Below are positions 21,812-32,364 of a DNA stretch of 64,000 bases, piece by piece. Source of the DNA: an uncultured Pelagibacteraceae bacterium. GTDB taxonomy: Bacteria > Pseudomonadota > Alphaproteobacteria > Pelagibacterales > Pelagibacteraceae. The notes under the pieces were generated by a model. The model saw only the letters and a list, made by a program, of their open reading frames with translations. It was not told the DNA's origin and made no database searches. The position numbers and the translations under genes were made by a program. How positions within the stretch are numbered: the first letter of the stretch is position 1; the number at the start of each line of letters is the position of its first letter. The stretch is from the NCBI GenBank assembly GCA_902573865.1, contig CACGLI010000001.1, forward strand, positions 35,674 through 99,673, given 5' to 3'.

Positions 21812-22317
21812 TTGATTTAAGAAGAAAGTTCAAAAATTTTGGTCCCTTGGAATTATTAGTCTTATTTTCATTAATTTATGTCATAACAATGTTGATTTGG
21901 ACAGCATCTACTCGTTCAGCTATTGAGGAAAATGCTAATTTATTAAAACAAAATCATAAAAATGTAGTTGAATTTATGAACGATCAAGTAAACAAATGTT
22001 CTTCTGATGAAAATTTGTTAACCGCATGGGGAGAAAAATGTGGAGATGTTTGGTCTTCTCAAAAAATAGTTAAATTTATATTAAATAGTTTAAATTTAAA
22101 TAATCCTTACTCGATTAAAGATGATCTAATTCAAACGTCATCAGATCCTAGAATTCAAGCAGAAGGAAAGGCTGGTCAATCAACAGAAAAAGGTATAATT
22201 TTTGTTTCTAGCGCTGATTTTTTGTCTGAAGCTGGATCAGAATGGATTGTAGGAACTTGTATAAAGTCACCTTGTGTGGCGGCAGGTAACAATGAGCTAA
22301 TTTCAATTTATCGTTAG
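21808..22317 (+). CDS. hypothetical single-TM protein with pilin-like N-terminus and two Cys pairs
   Basis: NFGPLELLVLFSLIYVITMLIW hydrophobic segment; C...C and CIKSPC near C-terminus. Confidence 0.5.
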   Translation: MIDLRRKFKNFGPLELLVLFSLIYVITMLIWTASTRSAIEENANLLKQNHKNVVEFMNDQVNKCSSDENLLTAWGEKCGDVWSSQKIVKFILNSLNLNNPYSIKDDLIQTSSDPRIQAEGKAGQSTEKGIIFVSSADFLSEAGSEWIVGTCIKSPCVAAGNNELISIYR

Positions 22318-23213
22318 TTGATAATCTCAAATCCACATTCTTTAGCTACTTTGCTTAAATACTCATAACCTTTCTTTGAATATTCAAAGGGATTTGCTTT
22401 AGCAGGATCTTGTTCCGCCTCAACAACCAACCAGCCAGAATAATCAGAATTTTTTAAAATTTTAAGAAAAGGTTTATAATCTATACAGCCATCCCCAGGC
22501 ACAGTAAAAGCACCATTTAAAAATGCCTTTCTAAAACTAAAATCTTTTTTAATCGACTCATCTAAAACTTTCTTTCTCATATCCTTGCAATGCACATGAA
22601 GAATTCTTTGATTTAAGTCTTGAGTAATTTTTAAATAATCTCCACCAGCAAACAACATATGCCCAGTATCTATTAATAAATTAACGGTATCATCAGTATT
22701 TTCAATTAATCGATATGTGTCCTCTTCAGATTGTATGACAGTTCCCATATGATGATGATATGCCAATGGCATGCCCTGATCAGACATCATCTTACTTAAT
22801 TCATTTATTCTTAATATTAACATGTTCCAGTCTTCTTTTGCTAAAATTGGTCTTTTTGATAAGGGCATATTAGGATCACCTTGAATTGAGTTGGTCACTT
22901 CCGCAAATACCATGCAAGGTGCATTACAATCTAAAAACAATTTAAATTGATCTTTCATATAACGAAACTCTTCTTTAGCTGATCTTTTTAATAAGTTAGC
23001 ACCATACCATCCAGAACAAAGCTTTAAATTTTCTTTAGCTAATTTAGGAAGTAAAATACTCGAGTCCTTTGAAAATTTTCCCCCAGACTCAATTCCACTA
23101 AAGCCTGCTTTACTAGCTTCATGTAAGCACTGTTCTAAAGAAGTATCACCGCCTAATTCAGGCATGTCATCATTACTCCAAGCTATTGGGGCTACACCTA
23201 ATTTTATTTTCAT
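22314..23213 (-). CDS. iolE: inosose dehydratase IolE-like (TIM-barrel sugar isomerase/epimerase family)
   Basis: KLGVAPIAWSNDDMPELG, YHHHMGT, LLIDTGHM, AEQDPAKANPFEYSKKGYEYL. Confidence 0.87.
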   Translation of the reverse strand: MKIKLGVAPIAWSNDDMPELGGDTSLEQCLHEASKAGFSGIESGGKFSKDSSILLPKLAKENLKLCSGWYGANLLKRSAKEEFRYMKDQFKLFLDCNAPCMVFAEVTNSIQGDPNMPLSKRPILAKEDWNMLILRINELSKMMSDQGMPLAYHHHMGTVIQSEEDTYRLIENTDDTVNLLIDTGHMLFAGGDYLKITQDLNQRILHVHCKDMRKKVLDESIKKDFSFRKAFLNGAFTVPGDGCIDYKPFLKILKNSDYSGWLVVEAEQDPAKANPFEYSKKGYEYLSKVAKECGFEIIN

Positions 23214-23270
23214 ACAAAGAAATATTTTTTAGTATACTATTAATTCCTAATCAATTAAATTTTAAGTTAA

Positions 23271-24410
23271 ATGAAAAGAAGATTAAAGCTTGGTATTATT
23301 GGAGGGGGACCCGGGTCTTGGATTGGTCATGTTCATAGAATAGCAGCAAGATTTGACGATAAATTTGAAATTGTAGCTGGAGTATTTTCTCGTAATTTAA
23401 GAGTAAATCAAAAATTTGCACAAAAAATTGGAATTAAAAAAGACAGATGTTACAAAGATTTTAAAGAGCTTTGTTTAAAAGAAAAAAAGAGAAAAGACTC
23501 AATAGATGTAATATCTATTATGACACCACCAGGTAGTCATCAAGAAATTGCTGAATTATTTATTAAACATAATTTTCATGTTATTTCCGATAAACCTTTT
23601 GCAGGTAATTTTATTCAAGCTAAAAAATTATATAAGACCATTAAAAAAAATAAAAAAATAGTTTATGGATTAACTCATAATTATTCTGCTTATCCAATGG
23701 TAAGATATGCAAAAAAATTAATAAAAGAGGGTAAAATCGGAAATATAGAGTATGTAAATGTCGAATATATCCAAGATTGGTCCAATGGAAAAGATATAAC
23801 TTTAAAAAATGCAAAGAACATTTTTAAATGGAAATTAGAAAAAAAATTTGCAGGAATTTCTACTGTATTAAATGAAATAGGATCACATGCATTTCATTTA
23901 GCGTACTATCTAACAGGTTTGGAAGGTAGAAAGTTGTTCGCTGATATAAAACAATATTCTAAAAAGATTAAATTTGATACCAATGCTCAAGTTTTAGTTA
24001 ATTATGAAAATAAAGGAAAGGGATTATTTTGGATTTCTACGACTGCAAGAGGAGAAGTTTATGGTCTAAAGATAAGAGTTTTTGGCAGTAAAGGAAGTAT
24101 TGAGTGGGTACAAAATAATCCAAATCACATAATATATGGAAATTCAAAGGGTGCCACAAAAAAATTAGAAAGAGGATTTAATGAAAGTAGCTACTCAAAG
24201 AAATTTTCAAGAATCAAGTATGGACATCCAGAAGGATACCTGAGCGCATTTGCCAATTTATACAAAGAAATATCACAAGAAATTACTAATAAAAATCCAT
24301 CTAGAAAAAAGTTTTTCCCAAATGAAGACGATGGATTAATTACTGCAAAATATATTGATGCTTGTGTAAAATCATCTAAGAAAAAAAAATGGGTAAATCT
24401 AAATGATTAA
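23271..24410 (+). CDS. Gfo/Idh/MocA family oxidoreductase
   Basis: GGGPGSWIGHVHRIAA, SDKPFAGN; Rossmann fold plus MocA C-terminal domain. Confidence 0.88.
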   Translation: MKRRLKLGIIGGGPGSWIGHVHRIAARFDDKFEIVAGVFSRNLRVNQKFAQKIGIKKDRCYKDFKELCLKEKKRKDSIDVISIMTPPGSHQEIAELFIKHNFHVISDKPFAGNFIQAKKLYKTIKKNKKIVYGLTHNYSAYPMVRYAKKLIKEGKIGNIEYVNVEYIQDWSNGKDITLKNAKNIFKWKLEKKFAGISTVLNEIGSHAFHLAYYLTGLEGRKLFADIKQYSKKIKFDTNAQVLVNYENKGKGLFWISTTARGEVYGLKIRVFGSKGSIEWVQNNPNHIIYGNSKGATKKLERGFNESSYSKKFSRIKYGHPEGYLSAFANLYKEISQEITNKNPSRKKFFPNEDDGLITAKYIDACVKSSKKKKWVNLND

Positions 24411-25392
24411 TGTAGCTTTAATTGGTCTAGGAAGAATTGGTACGATGCATGCAAAAAATATTTTAGATCATAAATATTTAAATCTACACTCTATCTATGA
24501 AAAAAATAAAATTTTGTCAAAAAACGCAAAAAAGAAATTCAAATGTAATGTTTCAAAAAATTTTATGGATTTATACTTAAATCCAAAAATAGATATAATT
24601 TTTATTGCTAGTTCAACATCTTCTCATATAAAATTCATAGATTTGGGTTTAAAATTTAAAAAAACTATTTTTTGTGAAAAACCCCTCGATTTAGACATCA
24701 AAAAAATAAAAAAATTATTAAAAAAAATAAATATAAAATCTAAATTTCAATTAGGTTTTAATCGTCGTTATGATCCTGGTCATTATTCACTGAAAAAAAA
24801 ATTAGATTTAAATAAAATTGGAAAATTGGAAAAAATTATAATTACTAGTAGAGATCCAGCACCGCCAAGCATAGAATATCTTAAATCATCAGGAGGTATC
24901 TTTAGAGATATGATGATACATGACTTTGATTTATGTAGATTTTATCTAAATAAGGATAAGATTATTCAGTTAAATTCGCAAGCTTCATCCTTCGAAAAAT
25001 TTTATAAAACAATTAAGGATTATGAAATTGCAACAGTTTCAATGAAAAGCAAAAATGGAGTGTTATGTTTAATTAATAATTCTAGACATTGTTCTTTTGG
25101 TTATGATCAAAGGGTAGAATTATTCGGTTCAAAAGGTATGTTGATCTCAGACAATAAATATGAAAATAATTCGAAGTTATATATTTCAAAAAATACCTCT
25201 GTAAAAAATAATTTTATGCACTTTTTTATCGATCGTTATAAAGAAGCTTATAAGTTACAATTAGACGATTTAGTTAAATTACATAAAAAAAATTTTAAAC
25301 CTAGATCTAGTTTTCTTGACGGTTATGAAGCACTAAGATTGGCAAATGCAGCGACTTTATCAGTTAAGAAAAAAACCTCTATTTTCATATAA
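24403..25392 (+). CDS. inositol 2-dehydrogenase-like Gfo/Idh/MocA oxidoreductase
   Basis: ALIGLGRIGTMHAKNI, CEKPLDLD, QLGFNRRYDPGH, GGIFRDMMIHDFDLCRF typical of IolG-type. Confidence 0.82.
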   Translation: MINVALIGLGRIGTMHAKNILDHKYLNLHSIYEKNKILSKNAKKKFKCNVSKNFMDLYLNPKIDIIFIASSTSSHIKFIDLGLKFKKTIFCEKPLDLDIKKIKKLLKKINIKSKFQLGFNRRYDPGHYSLKKKLDLNKIGKLEKIIITSRDPAPPSIEYLKSSGGIFRDMMIHDFDLCRFYLNKDKIIQLNSQASSFEKFYKTIKDYEIATVSMKSKNGVLCLINNSRHCSFGYDQRVELFGSKGMLISDNKYENNSKLYISKNTSVKNNFMHFFIDRYKEAYKLQLDDLVKLHKKNFKPRSSFLDGYEALRLANAATLSVKKKTSIFI

Positions 25393-25503
25393 AATTATAT
25401 ATACCTATGGTTGAAATACGAATTATTTATAAAATTAATTTTGAATTTGAGATAAATTTTTGTTTTAATATTCATCTTTATTAATCAAATTAAGGGATAA
25501 ATA

Positions 25504-26427
25504 ATGAAAAAAATATACTTAACAATTGCTGCTCTAATGAGCTGGGCAATGATGTCAGTGGCTGCTTTAGCAGTAGATATTATTGTTGTGTCTCATGGAC
25601 AAGCAAATGACCCCTTCTGGTCTGTTGCAAAAAATGGAGTTGATAAAGCTTGTAAGGATATGAAAGTATCTTGCAAATACACGGCTCCAGCAACATTTGA
25701 CATGGTAGAAATGGCAAAACTAATTGATAACGCTGTTTCTCAAAAGCCAAAAGGTATTGTAATAACTCTTCCAGATGCTGCCGCTTTGGGTAAATCTGTT
25801 AAAGCCGCAATATCTTCAGGTATTCCAGTAATCTCTATGAATTCAGGTTCAGATGACTATATGAAACTAGGTATTAGTGCTCACGTAGGTCAAACAGAGT
25901 TTGAAGCTGGCGTAGGTGGCGGACAAAAAATGAAAGCTGCTGGTGGTAAAAAAGCACTATGTGTTAACCACGAAGTAGGTAACGTCGCTTTAGATAGAAG
26001 ATGTGCTGGTTTCAAAAAAGGTTTTGGTGGATCCGTAGACATATTAGGTACATCAAATGACCCGACTGAAATTCAAAAAGCTGTAGCTGCTAAATTAGGT
26101 GGTGGATACGACACTATTCTTACTTTAGGAGCTGGTCTTGCAGGAGAAGCTGCTCTAAAAGCATTAGAGTCTGCTGGTAAAGTTGGAAGCGTTAAACTTG
26201 GTACATTCGATATGTCGCCAGGGATGCTAAAAGCTGCTGCTGCTGGAAAAGTTGAGTTCTTAATTGACCAACAACAGTATCTACAGGGTTATTTACCTAT
26301 AGCTATCTTTTCTCAATATATGAGATATGGAACAATGCCAGCTGGTGTTGTTATGACAGGACCTGGTTTTGTTACTCCTAATAATGCAAAGGATGTAATA
26401 AAATGGGCTGCTCAAGGTTATAGATAA
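25504..26427 (+). CDS. sugar ABC transporter periplasmic substrate-binding protein (CUT2 type)
   Basis: Signal peptide; VVSHGQANDPFWSVAKNGVDKACKDM periplasmic-binding fold; followed by permease and ATPase. Confidence 0.9.
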   Translation: MKKIYLTIAALMSWAMMSVAALAVDIIVVSHGQANDPFWSVAKNGVDKACKDMKVSCKYTAPATFDMVEMAKLIDNAVSQKPKGIVITLPDAAALGKSVKAAISSGIPVISMNSGSDDYMKLGISAHVGQTEFEAGVGGGQKMKAAGGKKALCVNHEVGNVALDRRCAGFKKGFGGSVDILGTSNDPTEIQKAVAAKLGGGYDTILTLGAGLAGEAALKALESAGKVGSVKLGTFDMSPGMLKAAAAGKVEFLIDQQQYLQGYLPIAIFSQYMRYGTMPAGVVMTGPGFVTPNNAKDVIKWAAQGYR

Positions 26428-26440
26428 GAATAATATTATT

Positions 26441-26473
26441 AAGGCCTAGTGATAATTCACTAGGCCTTTTTTT
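26441..26473 (+). terminator. 12-bp perfect stem-loop with T tract between SBP and permease genes
   Basis: aaggcctagtga-taat-tcactaggcctt followed by ttttt. Confidence 0.88.
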
Positions 26474-26485
26474 AAGTTTTTTTAT

Positions 26486-27613
26486 ATGTCTACAAAGTCT
26501 AAAAGTATTGAAACAAAAACTGATTTCAATCAGGATGAAAGGCTCAAAAAAGTTTCTAAATTAAGGTTACTGTTAAATAGGCCCGAGCTTGGTGCTCTTG
26601 GTGGAGCTATACTTGTATTTATATTTTTTGGTGTAGTTGCTGGGGATACGGGAATGTTTAGTGCGTATGGAGTATTAAACTTCTTAGATGTCTCAGCTAA
26701 TCTAGGAATAATAGCTATTGCTGCTGCTATGTTAATGATAGGAGGAGAATTCGATCTATCTATTGGATCAATGATTGGATTTGCAGGTATATGTATAGCT
26801 ATCCCAGCAATTTATTGGGGGTGGCCACTATGGATGAGTATTATTTTTGCATTCTCAATGGCAGTACTAGTAGGATATTTCAATGGAATATTAGTGGTAA
26901 GAACAGGCTTACCATCATTTATCGTTACTCTTGCAATGCTTTTTATTTTAAGAGGTGCAACTTTAGCTATAACAAGATTGATTACTGGTCGAACTCAGGT
27001 TCCAGGCCTAAGAGTTTTAATCGAAGATGATCCATTGGCATGGATATTTGCAACTGATACTTTTAAATGGGTTTTTACTTGGTTAGGTTCGATGAATCTA
27101 ATTGCATTAAGAACTGATGGATCTCCACTCGCCACAGGTATACCTCCATCAGTTATATGGTTCATAGCTTTAGCAATCATTACAACATGGATACTAATGA
27201 AAACAAGATACGGAAATTGGATATTTGCATCTGGAGGAGATAAAAATGGCGCTAATAATGTTGGAGTACCAGTTGGTAGAGTAAAAATAAGTTTATTTAT
27301 AGGTACTGCAGTAGCAGCAACTATTTTTGCTACTATTCAGGTTTTAGATGCTGGATCAGCTGATACAATGCGTGGAACATTAAAGGAATTGGAGGCAATT
27401 GCAGCCGCAGTTGTTGGAGGCTGTTTATTAACTGGCGGATATGGTTCTGCTATTGGTGCAGCATTTGGTGCTTTAATATTTGGTACAGTTTCAATGGGAA
27501 TATTTTATACTGATGTGGATACAGACTGGTTTAAAGTTTTTTTAGGAGCAATGATGTTGATTGCTGTGATCTTTAATAATTATATAAGAAAAAAGGTAAC
27601 AGAGAGCAAATAA
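26486..27613 (+). CDS. sugar ABC transporter permease
   Basis: Multi-[31 protein letters not shown] typical of CUT2 permeases. Confidence 0.92.
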   Translation: MSTKSKSIETKTDFNQDERLKKVSKLRLLLNRPELGALGGAILVFIFFGVVAGDTGMFSAYGVLNFLDVSANLGIIAIAAAMLMIGGEFDLSIGSMIGFAGICIAIPAIYWGWPLWMSIIFAFSMAVLVGYFNGILVVRTGLPSFIVTLAMLFILRGATLAITRLITGRTQVPGLRVLIEDDPLAWIFATDTFKWVFTWLGSMNLIALRTDGSPLATGIPPSVIWFIALAIITTWILMKTRYGNWIFASGGDKNGANNVGVPVGRVKISLFIGTAVAATIFATIQVLDAGSADTMRGTLKELEAIAAAVVGGCLLTGGYGSAIGAAFGALIFGTVSMGIFYTDVDTDWFKVFLGAMMLIAVIFNNYIRKKVTESK

Positions 27614-28407
27614 TGTCTGACTATTTAGTTCAATTTAATAATATTAGTAAATTTTTTGGAAAAGTTATAGCCTTGAAAGATGTAACTATGAAATTAAAAA
27701 AAGGTGAAATCATGTGCCTACTAGGCGATAATGGTGCAGGTAAATCAACATTAATAAAAACATTAGCCGGAGTTCATAGGCCTGATGAAGGTGAAATTAT
27801 TGTAGAGGGAAAAAAAACAATATTTGATAGCCCCAAAGATGCATTAGATATGGGTATAGCTACAGTGTATCAAGATCTAGCTTTAGTATCTTTAATGAGC
27901 GTAACAAGAAATTTTTTCATGGGAAGAGAGCCTTTGAAAGGACCTCCTTTTTTTAAAACTTTCGATATAGAAAAAGCTAATAAAATAGCTGCAGAGAGAA
28001 TGGGTCAGATAGGTATAGATGTTAGAGATCCCTCTCAGGCTGTTGGCACAATGTCTGGCGGTGAAAGACAATGTTTGGCAATTAGCAGAGCTATATATTT
28101 CGGTGCAAAAGTTTTAGTTTTAGACGAGCCAACTTCAGCTTTAGGCGTTCATCAAGCGTCAGTTGTTTTAAAATATATAGTTAAAGCTGCTTCTCAGGGA
28201 TTAGCAGTCATATTAATCACTCATAATGTTCATCACGCTTATCCTGTTGGAAATAGTTTTACAGTTTTAAACAGAGGTAAAAGTTTAGGTACCTATAAAA
28301 AAAAAGATATTAGTAGAGAAAAACTGTTAAGTATGATGGCTGGTGGTGAAGAATTAAATAAATTAGAAGTAGAGCTTCAGGAATTAAATAGGTCTTCAGC
28401 TAATTAA
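27613..28407 (+). CDS. sugar ABC transporter ATP-binding protein
   Basis: [16 protein letters not shown] Walker [26 protein letters not shown]. Confidence 0.95.
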   Translation: MSDYLVQFNNISKFFGKVIALKDVTMKLKKGEIMCLLGDNGAGKSTLIKTLAGVHRPDEGEIIVEGKKTIFDSPKDALDMGIATVYQDLALVSLMSVTRNFFMGREPLKGPPFFKTFDIEKANKIAAERMGQIGIDVRDPSQAVGTMSGGERQCLAISRAIYFGAKVLVLDEPTSALGVHQASVVLKYIVKAASQGLAVILITHNVHHAYPVGNSFTVLNRGKSLGTYKKKDISREKLLSMMAGGEELNKLEVELQELNRSSAN

Positions 28408-29306
28408 TGCAAATAGGTATTGATTTAGGAGCAACAAAGATAGAATATGTTCTATTAGATAATAACAACATTGAAATAAAAAGAGACCGAGTCCACACTC
28501 CTAAAGACTATGAAAATACCATAAAAACGATCGTTCAAATTGTAAAGAAATTGGAAAATAGTTCTGGTAAATTTAATGTTGGTATATGCCACCCTGGTTC
28601 AGTAGACAAAACTACAGGTTTAATTAAAAATGCACATAATTCTCAATGGTTAAATAAAAAAAATTTAATAAAAGATTTAAAAATAAAGTTAGATAATAAT
28701 ATTCTTACAGAAAACGATGCTAATTGTTTTTGTCTATCAGAGGCTTTTGATGGATCAGCGAGTCATTATGAAACTGTATTTGGCATCATATTAGGATCAG
28801 GTTGTGGAGGAGGACTAGTGATAGATAAAAAAATAATATCTGGAGCAAATGGTTTGGGAGGTGAATGGAGTTTAAATCAAATGCCACTTAAAGATACTTC
28901 AAATTTAAGATCAGACAAAATTTTGGACTTTTCCAATAGAGTTGAGGGATATTTGTCAGGTAAATCAATAGAAAAAAGATTTTATGAAAAATTTAAAGAA
29001 AAGATTTCTGCAAAGGAAATTTTTAAAAGATACAGAGGTAATGATGCAAACACCACTTTATTTATTAATGATTATAAAGAAATTTTGTCAAGGTGTTTGG
29101 TTATAATTGTTACAACCCTTGATCCTGATGCTATTGTTTTTGGAGGGGGAATTTCTAATGAAATTGATTTTTTAGATGAAGTTAAAAAAAAGACTTCAAT
29201 TTTTGTTAATGAACCTAATCTTAAAACTGTTTTTTTAAAACCAAAACATGGAGATGCAAGTGGAGTTAGAGGAGCGGCTATATTAAGTAGACAGAACTCT
29301 ATTTAA
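28407..29306 (+). CDS. ROK family sugar kinase
   Basis: IGIDLGATKIEYVLLD, GICHPGSVD, ENDANCFCLSEA, GIILGSGCGGGLVI. Confidence 0.88.
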   Translation: MQIGIDLGATKIEYVLLDNNNIEIKRDRVHTPKDYENTIKTIVQIVKKLENSSGKFNVGICHPGSVDKTTGLIKNAHNSQWLNKKNLIKDLKIKLDNNILTENDANCFCLSEAFDGSASHYETVFGIILGSGCGGGLVIDKKIISGANGLGGEWSLNQMPLKDTSNLRSDKILDFSNRVEGYLSGKSIEKRFYEKFKEKISAKEIFKRYRGNDANTTLFINDYKEILSRCLVIIVTTLDPDAIVFGGGISNEIDFLDEVKKKTSIFVNEPNLKTVFLKPKHGDASGVRGAAILSRQNSI

Positions 29307-30456
29307 GTATTGAATTAATTTCTTTATTTGAAAAAGGTTTTGGTTTTTCACATAGTACAGAGATTTTTTGTTTTTTATTATTTTTTGCAGATAAATGTAT
29401 TGCTTCTATTATATTAAGAACATGTAGAGATAAAATTCCACTGCATCTATGTTTTTTCTTATTTTGAATTGAATATATCATTTCTGATAGGCCAACTCCT
29501 CTATAATTTGCATTAGTAGGTGACTCATTTGCTCTTGAGCTCTGGGTTCTTATATTTATTTTTCCTAATGACATTTTATTGGTTTTAAAGTTTTTCCAAG
29601 AACTACCTAATTTTTTACTAATTAAAACTGATCCACCAAACATATTTGGATCAGGAACAATCATAGAGCCGTTTTCACCGTATAGTTCTATGTGATTTCT
29701 TAAATGTGAAATTACATCGAAAGATAGTGTTAATCTTATTATTGTTCCATTATGAAATTTTATAGTCGAAAAATAAGTTGTTGGACATTCTACTATAAAT
29801 TTTTTTCCTTTTCTTGGACCAATACCGACTGTCCTTTTGTTCACACCTTTAGAGCTAATGCTTGTTACTTCTTTAGCTGGTCCTAATAAATTCACTAAAG
29901 CAGTTAAATAATATGGACCCATATCTATTACAGGTCCTCCTCCTTTTTTTGAAAACCAAGGTTCAGGATTTGGATGATAAGACTGTATACCAGGATAAGC
30001 AAATATGCCTGTACCAAATTTTACTTTACCTATTATTTTTTTGTCTAAAAGTTCTCTTGCTTTTTGATTTCCACCCCCTAAAAAAGTATCTGGAGCATTT
30101 CCTATAAAAAGTTTTTTTCTTTTAGCTATTTTTATAAGTTCTTTGCCATCTTTAAAAGATACTGCTAAAGGTTTCTCAGAGTAAACATGTTTCCCATTTA
30201 ATAATGACTTTTTAGCTATTAAATAATGAGCATTCGGTATTGTTAAATTTAAAATTACCTGAATTTCTTTATCTTGCAGCAATTCATTGACTGAAAGAGA
30301 TTTAATTTTATAGGTTTTTGCACATTTTTGAGATGTAAGTTTATTTATATCTGCGCATTTTATTATTTTAAAATTATTGAAATATTTGTGTGCTCTAAAA
30401 TATGTTTCGGCTATATGACCACATCCTATTAGACCTACTTTAAAAATTTTATCCAT
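29299..30456 (-). CDS. Gfo/Idh/MocA family oxidoreductase
   Basis: GLIGCGHIAETYFRAHKYF, YSEKPLAVS, GGGPVIDMGPYYLTALVNLLGP. Confidence 0.88.
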   Translation of the reverse strand: MDKIFKVGLIGCGHIAETYFRAHKYFNNFKIIKCADINKLTSQKCAKTYKIKSLSVNELLQDKEIQVILNLTIPNAHYLIAKKSLLNGKHVYSEKPLAVSFKDGKELIKIAKRKKLFIGNAPDTFLGGGNQKARELLDKKIIGKVKFGTGIFAYPGIQSYHPNPEPWFSKKGGGPVIDMGPYYLTALVNLLGPAKEVTSISSKGVNKRTVGIGPRKGKKFIVECPTTYFSTIKFHNGTIIRLTLSFDVISHLRNHIELYGENGSMIVPDPNMFGGSVLISKKLGSSWKNFKTNKMSLGKINIRTQSSRANESPTNANYRGVGLSEMIYSIQNKKKHRCSGILSLHVLNIIEAIHLSAKNNKKQKISVLCEKPKPFSNKEINSILK

Positions 30457-30464
30457 TAAAAAGG

Positions 30465-32309
30465 TTATATACCTTTTCTTTGTTTATTCTTCCCATCAAG
30501 GTGTTCTTTTAGGGCTCTTTTATTTTCTTCAGTTGTAGGTACTGAAAGAGTAGGGCTTTCCCAGTACGCAGAGCCTTCTAACCATTGGTAACCATCAGTA
30601 TGAATACTTATTACATAAGTTTTTTTTGATTTTTTTGCTCTTTTAAATGCCTCTTCAAGTTCAGATATTGAATTAACTTGCTCTCCGTTTGCACCCATAC
30701 TTTTTGCATGTGAAGCAAAATCTACTGGAACAAGATTGGATGTTTTTGAACTTTTTAACAAACAATTAAATTCTTTGCCCCCTTTGTATAATTGAAGACG
30801 ATTAATAACTGCATGACCTCCATTATCACAAACGATTATGATTAGTTTGTTGTTGGTAATTACAGAACTATATATATCAGAATTATAAAGCAGATAAGAA
30901 CCATCACCTACAAACGCAATTACTTCTTTATTTGGATTAGCCATTTTAATTCCCAAGGCTCCTGAAATTTCATAACTCATACAACTGAATCCCCATTCGG
31001 TTTCATGAGTGTTTAATTCTCTTGGTCTCCATACTTGTACTACTTCACCAACTAAACCCCCTGCTGCAGTAACGGCTATATCCGATGTATCAGAATTTCT
31101 ATAAATAGCTCCAACGGCTTGAGCATAGCTTGGGAGTTTTTGGTTAGTTGGACCACTTTCTTTATCAATATATTCATTCCAGTTTTTTAATTCTGTTTGA
31201 CCTTTTTTATTCCAACTATCATCAACTTTCCAATTACCAAGAGCCAAAGAAAGTTCTGACAAAGTAACTTTTGCATCCCCAACCACAGCTTGGCCCATGT
31301 GTTTATTAGCATCAAATCTTGCAGTATTAATAGAAACAAGTTTAAAATTTGGATTTTCAAAGTTTGCCCATGATCCTGTTGTGAAATCTGCTAATTTAGT
31401 TCCAACCGCAATAGCAAGATCTGTTTGTTTAGCCATATTGTTAGCAGCTTTACCACCAAGACCACCGATCGGACCTAAAAAATGAGAATGATCTCGTTTC
31501 ATAGTAGAATATCCCATTACCGTTTGTGTTACTGGTATATTATGTTTCATAGAAAAATTAGACAACTCATTCATAGCATCAGAATAAAAAACTCCTCCGC
31601 CAGATATTAGAATAGGATTTTTTGAATTTTTTATAATTTCAGCTGCTTTTTTTATTTGAAAATCGTCTGGTCTTGGTCTTCTAATAGAATGAACTCTTTC
31701 TTTAAAAAAATCTTCTGGATAATCGAATACTTCACCCTGTACATCTTGACTAAGTGAAATACAAGCTGGACCACAATCAGCAGGATCTAACATAATTTCA
31801 ATAGCTTGCGGTAGAGACGAGATAATTTGTTCAGGGCGTGTAATTCTATCAAAATATCTAACAACAGATTTGAAACTATCATTTTGTGTTAATCCTGGGT
31901 TATTGAAATGTTCAACTTGTTGCAGTACTGGATCAGGCAATCTATTAGCAAATGTATCTCCAGGTAAAAATAAGATTGGAAGTCTATTACTCATGGCTAC
32001 TGCAGCAGCAGTTATCATATTTGTAGATCCTGGCCCGACTGAACTGGTGGCTATAAAAATTTGTTTTCTTCTTTTTGCTCTTGAATAAGCTATTCCGGTT
32101 AATGCCATATTCTGTTCATGGTGTCCTCTCCAAGTAGGTAATTCTTTTTTATTTTCCTCTAATGCTTGCCCTAAGCAGGCGACATTACCATGTCCAAATA
32201 TTCCAAAAGCACCTGGAAATAAAGGTTCTTTCTTTCCTTCAATTAAAATTTTTTGTTTTGTAAGGAATTTGACTAAAGCATGAGCACAAGTGAGTTGAAT
32301 ATTTTTCAT
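30465..32309 (-). CDS. iolD: 3D-(3,5/4)-trihydroxycyclohexane-1,2-dione acylhydrolase (TPP-dependent)
   Basis: FGIFGHGNVACLGQAL, RGHHEQNMALTGIAYSRAKRRKQ, GDGSYLLYNSDIYSSV; TPP-enzyme architecture of IolD. Confidence 0.93.
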   Translation of the reverse strand: MKNIQLTCAHALVKFLTKQKILIEGKKEPLFPGAFGIFGHGNVACLGQALEENKKELPTWRGHHEQNMALTGIAYSRAKRRKQIFIATSSVGPGSTNMITAAAVAMSNRLPILFLPGDTFANRLPDPVLQQVEHFNNPGLTQNDSFKSVVRYFDRITRPEQIISSLPQAIEIMLDPADCGPACISLSQDVQGEVFDYPEDFFKERVHSIRRPRPDDFQIKKAAEIIKNSKNPILISGGGVFYSDAMNELSNFSMKHNIPVTQTVMGYSTMKRDHSHFLGPIGGLGGKAANNMAKQTDLAIAVGTKLADFTTGSWANFENPNFKLVSINTARFDANKHMGQAVVGDAKVTLSELSLALGNWKVDDSWNKKGQTELKNWNEYIDKESGPTNQKLPSYAQAVGAIYRNSDTSDIAVTAAGGLVGEVVQVWRPRELNTHETEWGFSCMSYEISGALGIKMANPNKEVIAFVGDGSYLLYNSDIYSSVITNNKLIIIVCDNGGHAVINRLQLYKGGKEFNCLLKSSKTSNLVPVDFASHAKSMGANGEQVNSISELEEAFKRAKKSKKTYVISIHTDGYQWLEGSAYWESPTLSVPTTEENKRALKEHLDGKNKQRKGI

Positions 32310-32364
32310 AAATTCTTTATAAGATAATTAATTAACTTATTTTATTCAATATTTATATTAATTT

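Noticed and set aside
26791-27030. Overlapping plus-strand ORF inside the permease gene
   Set aside because: Alternate-frame translation of a well-supported permease
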